DNA of 64,000 nucleotides. Origin: Buddleja alternifolia (lineage: Eukaryota; Streptophyta; Magnoliopsida; Lamiales; Scrophulariaceae). Below the pieces are notes generated by a model. That model had not been told where the DNA came from and made no database searches. It was given only the letters and a program-made list of their open reading frames with translations. Shown in pieces: positions 58,705 to 64,000 of the stretch. The translations under genes were made by a program, and so were the position numbers. Where the stretch lies: assembly GCA_019426215.1 (NCBI GenBank), contig CM033408.1, forward strand, positions 9,489,077 to 9,553,076, in the 5' to 3' direction. Position 1 is the first letter of the stretch; each line of letters begins with the position of its first letter.

Positions 58705-61700
58705 ATGGCTTCAAATCCTGATGGTAGTTTTCCCGACGATGATGTATATGGATCAGATAGTGGTCATGAGAAGGAGATACGGAGAGGTGTCTCTGCTATG
58801 AAAAAAGTTGTCAATGCCAGAAGTAAAGGCATAAGGCTACCTGTCGGCTGGAATGACAGAGGTCAGCCAGTTAACCCCAACAAATCAATATTTGTTGGGT
58901 ATATAGGCGTGCAGGTTCAGCAGAAGGTGTCGATTGCCATGAGTAATTGGCACAAAGTCCCGTCAGCAACAAAAAATGACGAAAGTCGACAAAAGTACGT
59001 ACTAGCAGAAGCTGGGAGGCTAGCACGTAACTTCAAGAGCTACATAAGCAGAAAGTATGTGTGAGATGATGATGGAAACGTTAATGTCAACCCACCTCCA
59101 TAATATGAGATATCCCAAGCCGATTGGGCGGCATTTTTAGAGGTTCGCTTAGGTGAACCTTAGCAGGTAGCTAGTCATTTTAATTTACAATTTCATTTGT
59201 TGGTTATTGCATTTATATTTAGCTAATAATTTGATAATGTAATAAACAGAAAATAAGCATGGACAATCAGGAAAGAGCAAAGAACCCTGAATATCCTTAC
59301 CGGAAAGGGTGTCTTGGAGATGCTGTTGTGGAGCAAATGGAGGTATGTAGTTCATTTAGCAGTGAATCCTTACAATTTTTTTAATAATAATTCTATGTTA
59401 ATGCATATATATATTTTTTAATGAAAATATAGATAAATAAAAGAAGGGATGCGGGATCCGATTGTACAGATGTGACACGAGCACTCGTGTGGAGGGTTTC
59501 GCGTTCCGATCCGACAAATCAAATTGATAACGAAAATGTTAGAAGAGTGGTGAATGAAATGGTGAGTTATTGGCAATTTTAGCTCTATTAATTGTTTTAT
59601 TGAAATACTATTGAAAGCACAAGGTTCACTATTTTTTTTAATTTTTAAAAATATATCATTACAGGAGAGCATTTCACAAGAGGGCACTAGCCATAGTGGA
59701 AATGTGATGAGTCGAGATGACCTATTGGCTAAAGCTATTAAAAGGAAAGAGCATCCTGGTCGCGTTAGGGGTGTTGGCTTTGGGGTCTCACAAAGAGACT
59801 ATTTTAAGGATCCAAAGCCTGCTTCAGAAAAGGAGATGGAAAACTTGAGAAACATAGTGAAAAACCTCTCTGAAACTATGGTTGCCATGCAACAACGAAT
59901 TGATGTTTTGGAAGCCCCTAACTCGCATCAGCCACATGAAGATGACGTGATTTCTTTGAAAGATAGCAGCCCAGAACCAAGTTATAAGATGCTTCCTGAG
60001 GTAAAAATTTGAACTTGTTTATTAATCATACAACTTGCGACTCTCTATTTTCTGTAAATCATACAAACTTTCTAATATAATGTTGTATATATATATATAT
60101 ATACGTGTGTGTGTGTAGGGTATCACTCCATGTCAATTAGCACTTTCATCTCCATCATATCATGTGGTGGCTAAAGGACAGCTATACAATCGATCAGAGA
60201 CTGATAGAACACTTCACAACTGTCAATTAGCCACCAACAATGTGAAAGTGTGCATTGACACTGCAGTTGAGGCTAATACACTCCTGCCCGTCCCTCTCAA
60301 TGATGAAATATTCTCCATTTCTCATGCTCTGGGTACCTTTGTTGCTTGGCCAGTGAGTCTTGTCATTGTCACTGCTGCACCGGTATGTAATTAATAGCTA
60401 GTCATTAATAAATTATAACAATTTGTTTGAGGTTACTAAATATACTTTGGTGTGTAACATTTATATTTTATTTTCTTGCTTAAACAGTCCAAATCATCTG
60501 GAAACCATAAGTCAGGCACGTCGAAGCGGTCAGCTGTCAAAGGAAAATCTCAAGTGGCTGAGCTTGCAGGTGAAGTAGACATATGTGCAGATCTTCAACT
60601 AGATGGACTCCCTAATGACCTTGTATTTCTGGGAAAGTACACGAAGATGATGAAGATTGGTGCCCTGATCAATATATACATAGACGAAGCCATTATGAAT
60701 TTTTCATTCACAGAGTTCATTGGGAAGGAGGAGATCTATCACCTTCTGTGCAGAAAAGAAATAGGAGCCTCTATCATTACAGCGTACATAAAGTAAGTTT
60801 TTTAATTATTTTATTACATCTAAACTACGATTATTTTCGTTACTCGAAATTCATTTTTTATGCTCAATTTAGGTGTTTGTGGTTTAACTACGTGATCCCC
60901 GAAGGGAAAGAAGCAAGTTTCGGGTTCCTTAGCCCACATTCCATAGCTGCTCAAACAGACCCGTCAATTCAACAAGTGCAATACATAGCACGTGCTATGA
61001 TGCAGAGTACACAACAAAATAAGTTATTTCTTGCACCTTACAACACCGGGTGAGCTACTAAAGACTCGACTTTAATTTGTAAAACTAGCTACGCAAAACA
61101 AATTTTCAACTTATCTTTTGAATGCTTTGTAGGGGTCATTGGTTGTTGCTTGCAATTAATCCATTTAAAGATATTGTTTACTATCTGGATTCTGTGCATG
61201 GTGAGCCGCAATACCGAGATGATATGATACTAAAATTCAATCAGTAAGTTTTTCTTTCAATCAATGTATCCATTATATTTAATATTTTTTTAAATTGTAT
61301 TTATTTCACATAATTTCTTGTTTTTAACATATTTTCTTGTTTTTTATATTTTTTTATAGAGCTGTGCACATATTTCGTGCAAACTGCAACAACCAATCCA
61401 ACAAATCCAAAAACTCGGTCTGTAAATGGTTTACTATAAAGGTTAGCGTTTTCTAGTTTCATGAGATTATATATTCGTATAGAAGTTCGTCTTCTAATAC
61501 AACGTAATTTTGATTGCTTTTGTAGTGCCCCCGGCAGACCAACGAGGTGGATTGTGGCTATTTCGTTATGAGATTCATGAAAGAGATTATTAGCCACAGA
61601 CTATATATAATCCCAACAGCGATATACATAATCCTTATATATTCTTAATTCTATTACTTTTGAAATTATTAAACCTTTGGTAGGTAATTGAAATGTTATT

Positions 61701-61836
61701 TCACTTTGCAATTAATCTCTATATATATACATATATCTTGCAGTACTTTAAGGATTGTCAATCCTTCTATACTGATGAGGAAATTGATGAAGTACGCTGC
61801 GAAGTTGCACGTTACATTTTCTTAGCAGCTCCTTAG
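58705..61836 (+). pseudogene. CACTA-3 second gene: Transposase_24, DUF8039-like, Ulp1-like protease
   Basis: Multi-exon gene from ATG 58705. Exons as I read them: 58705-59166 (fused exons 1-2), 59250-59342, 59433-59561, 59665-60000, 60119-60382, 60488-60792, 60873-61049, 61133-61243, 61360-61441, 61526-about 61607, 61744-61836. Domains: Transposase_24-like (PVGWNDRGQP, FVGYIGVQV); coiled-coil-like (MENLRNIVKNLSETMVAMQQ); DUF8039-like (CQLALSSPSYHVVAKGQLYN). The Ulp1-type protease has GHWLLLAINP (His), YYLDS (Asp) and NEVDCGYFVMRF (Cys). Damage: a deletion has fused exons 1 and 2, there are stops at 59062, 59102 and 59161, and the last intron's GT donor appears mutated to AT near 61608. Confidence 0.82.
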
Positions 61837-62119
61837 AAATTAGGTAATGTAGTTTTTGTACATTGTGACTTGTTATAAATTGAGATTTGATTTATTGTAT
61901 TTCGTTAGGTCATTAGTAATTTAATTAGTTGATTGTACATTTTGTTGCAGATTATAATATTTTATTGTTCCAGGAAAAAGATGGTAATATTGAAGTTTGG
62001 GGTGAAGTTTGTTTATGTTGAATATGTTTTATTGTTAGTTGAAATTTGTTGGTTGGATCATTGCATATTACTGTACAGGCACTATCATGACAGGGCAATA
62101 AATAATAAAAAAAAACAGA

Positions 62120-62355
62120 AAAAAAGACAACGGTTCTGCGAGAACCGCTGCCACAGGTCCTTTATTTATTTATTTTTTTGGTTTTTTCACAGCGGATCCC
62201 TGAACACCGCTGTCATAGGGGGACCCTATGACAGCGATGTTCAGGGAACCGCTGTCATAGGTCCACCCCTATAACAGCGGTACCTATGACAACGGTTAAA
62301 ACCGCTGTCATAGGCCCAAAAAAAACCGATGTCATGGGTCATTTTTGTAGTAGTG
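62120..62355 (+). repeat. CACTA-3 3' subterminal repeats and terminal repeat
   Basis: Inverted pairs of CAGCGG and AACCGCTGTCATAGG with TATGACAGCG spacers, ending TTTTTGTAGTAGTG. The spacer type (CTATGACAG) differs from the 5' end of the same element (TGCCAG). Confidence 0.85.
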
Positions 62356-62510
62356 TATGGATCAAATCGAGTCTTGCATGTGCCTTAGTCTTTTCACACT
62401 TGAGTTTCAATCCATTGCTTGTTCTCACTTTTGTCCATTTATTACTATCACGACTAGTATACTTGCTACCAAAGCGCGTTAGGTTCTGGCGTGTCAACAA
62501 GTTATATTCT
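62356..62510 (+). mobile_element. LTR-A copy of unit 2, remainder of the LTR
   Basis: Resumes at TATGGATCAAATCGAG directly after CACTA-3 and runs to the terminal GTGTCA, then the common unit flank. Confidence 0.85.
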
Positions 62511-64000
62511 TAAACAATATTAAGTGGACAAATCACGAAATAATAAGTGGGAAATTAATGCTAAGTGGAAAATTCCTAAAATCACAAATCTATTACATTA
62601 GAAAATTTTGCAATTATTACAATCAAATAACGTTCTAATTAATAAATTACAACAATTTCACTAAACAAGAAAATAATAAAAAATCAAAAACCTAAACTTG
62701 CAAATTGCTAACCCCCGTGGCACCCATCTCCCTTGCCTTCCACAACAATATCCAGCACCAACCTTGCTACCTACATACCTCTCAACCCCACCCCGTTCCA
62801 CAACCTTCAGCTCCAAGGTAGTCATATTTTCAGACGATAGCGATGGGGACCTTATATAGAGTGTCCCTCCTGGCGATGGGTACTCATATGCGCGGTGGTG
62901 GTTGAAGCTTGCGCTGTTTTCGATAGGGCATAGGGTTCTCCTTGGAAGAACTAAGGGTTGCAGATCAATGTGGCTCTGTGGCTAGGGTAAGATTTGGCGT
63001 GGTTGGTAACGTGTACCCAGGTGGGGTGGGCAAGTTGTTCTCTTTTTGTTTTTTGTTTTTTTGAGGAAAAATTAATAACAAAAAACAAAATTTAATCTTC
63101 AACAATTTATATCAATTTTCGCCTCAAAATATTCACATTACACCCTAACAAGACACATGGATAGAATAGTCCCATCCAACCTGTTTTTTTATTATTTTAT
63201 TTTCTAATTTCTTTCTATTTTTATTTTTATTTTTTTGAATTATCCAAATTTTAAAAAAAATTCCTTCTGATTCTTTTTGTTTTTTTTGAATTTTTCAGAT
63301 ATTTTGAATTTTTTGTTTGTTCCTAATTTATTTTTTGAGATTTCTATTTTTTTTGTATATTAGCATTTTTTGGATTTTTCTGAATTTTATAATTTTTTTA
63401 ATTTCTTTATGAAACTTTTGCATTATTAATTGTTCTTCCTGAATTTTTCCTTTTCATGATTATTTAGAATTTATTTTGATGGTTTCTAAGTTGACGTACA
63501 CGACCGCCCATAGGTTGGGGAAGGGTTTGCTTTTATTCCAAACATTTTAGTGAAAGTATTTATGAACTTCTTATTATCTTTTGAGAGATGTATTTATTTA
63601 TATTTGCGATAAGCACAAGCTTCCAATGTCATGAGTTCAACATTTTAGATTGTAAATGATAATTTGTTTTCTCGAAAGTGGAGGGTTGATAAATATCAGT
63701 GGTAGCGATTTCGATCCATGTGGTTTTGAATGATAAGTTATGTAGAAATTATTAGTGATTTGTTTTATAAATCGTATTTTTGGTCCTATATGTTTGACCT
63801 TTTTTAAATTTTGGCCCCATTCAATACGGTATTCTCACATTGTGTCCCTTTACCTTTTAAAAATTCTCACATTTGGTCTGAACCAAACATTCGGCCCGAA
63901 ATTTAACTGTTAAATCCATTGATTAACATTTTGACCAATTTTTTTAGAGAGATTTGTGCATGAGTAGCACGTGATATTAAATATGAATAGAAACATATTC
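62511..64000 (+). repeat. Start of the tandem unit 2 body
   Basis: Colinear with 1736-2880 of unit 0 and with 30239-30622 plus 37884-39030 of unit 1. It has no gag-protease insertion at the ATGGGTACT site (near 62877). It contains the left arm and centre of foldback alpha (63776-64000). No gene is seen. A third NAC copy would be expected about 9-10 kb beyond the window. Confidence 0.85.

Larger units (their letters stand above)
50325..62355 (+). mobile_element. CACTA-3, complete 12.0-kb CACTA element
   Basis: Both ends are present: CACTACCACAAAAAAG at 50325 and, inverted, CACTACTACAAAAATG ending at 62355. The 3-base target duplication is TAT (50322-50324, 62356-62358), and removing the element restores the LTR-A sequence CGAATATGGATC. 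It contains two genes, TNP2 type and Transposase_24/Ulp1 type, both broken. A solo LTR sits inside TNP2. The 3' non-coding part after 61837 has no gene. Confidence 0.92.

Overview
The window is nuclear DNA of a flowering plant, probably a eudicot. The evidence is a plant-specific NAC transcription factor, CACTA (En/Spm) transposons with plant TNP2 and Transposase_24 genes, Athila/Tat-like LTR retroelements primed by tRNA-Asp, an interstitial Arabidopsis-type telomere repeat (CCCTAAA), and AT-rich intergenic DNA full of foldback MITEs. I cannot name the species.

The backbone is a tandem array of at least three units. Each unit holds the 3' end of one LTR retroelement (called LTR-A here), about 10-11 kb of non-coding DNA, and an intronless NAC gene. 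Unit 0 runs from before base 1 to 15539. Unit 1 runs from LTR-A pieces at 23215-24527 and 29690-30238 to about 48302. Unit 2 starts near 48576 and leaves the window before its NAC gene. NAC copy 1 (14261-15409, 382 codons) is open. NAC copy 2 (47025-48173) has a CGA to TGA stop exactly after the DNA-binding domain. The DNA upstream of each NAC gene is itself an older direct duplication of about 4 kb (copies i and ii) carrying several foldback elements.

Each unit was then invaded separately. Unit 0 received a 3.4-kb solo LTR (4547-7982) and a CACTA end (3655-3862). Between units 0 and 1 sits a CACTA element (CACTA-1) with a second one (CACTA-2) nested inside it. A 6.5-kb inversion (23215-29689) has since cut CACTA-2 and LTR-A apart and flipped the middle. 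Unit 1 received a recent gag-protease-only LTR retroelement (30623-37878, TSD ATGGG). In unit 2, a complete 12.0-kb CACTA (CACTA-3, 50325-62355, TSD TAT) sits in the LTR-A LTR and is itself interrupted by a 3.1-kb solo LTR (52512-55619, TSD ATACA).

Each CACTA element carried two genes: a TNP2-type DDE transposase and a multi-exon second gene with Transposase_24, DUF8039-like and Ulp1-like protease regions. All three elements are defective as read. I found no tRNA or rRNA genes, no CRISPR array and no ordinary housekeeping gene. The only credible host genes are the NAC copies. The points most worth a second look are the NAC-domain-only copy 2, the reconstructable nested-CACTA inversion, the telomeric repeat in a broken CACTA end, and the pol-less retroelement whose 5' LTR has lost its core promoter.
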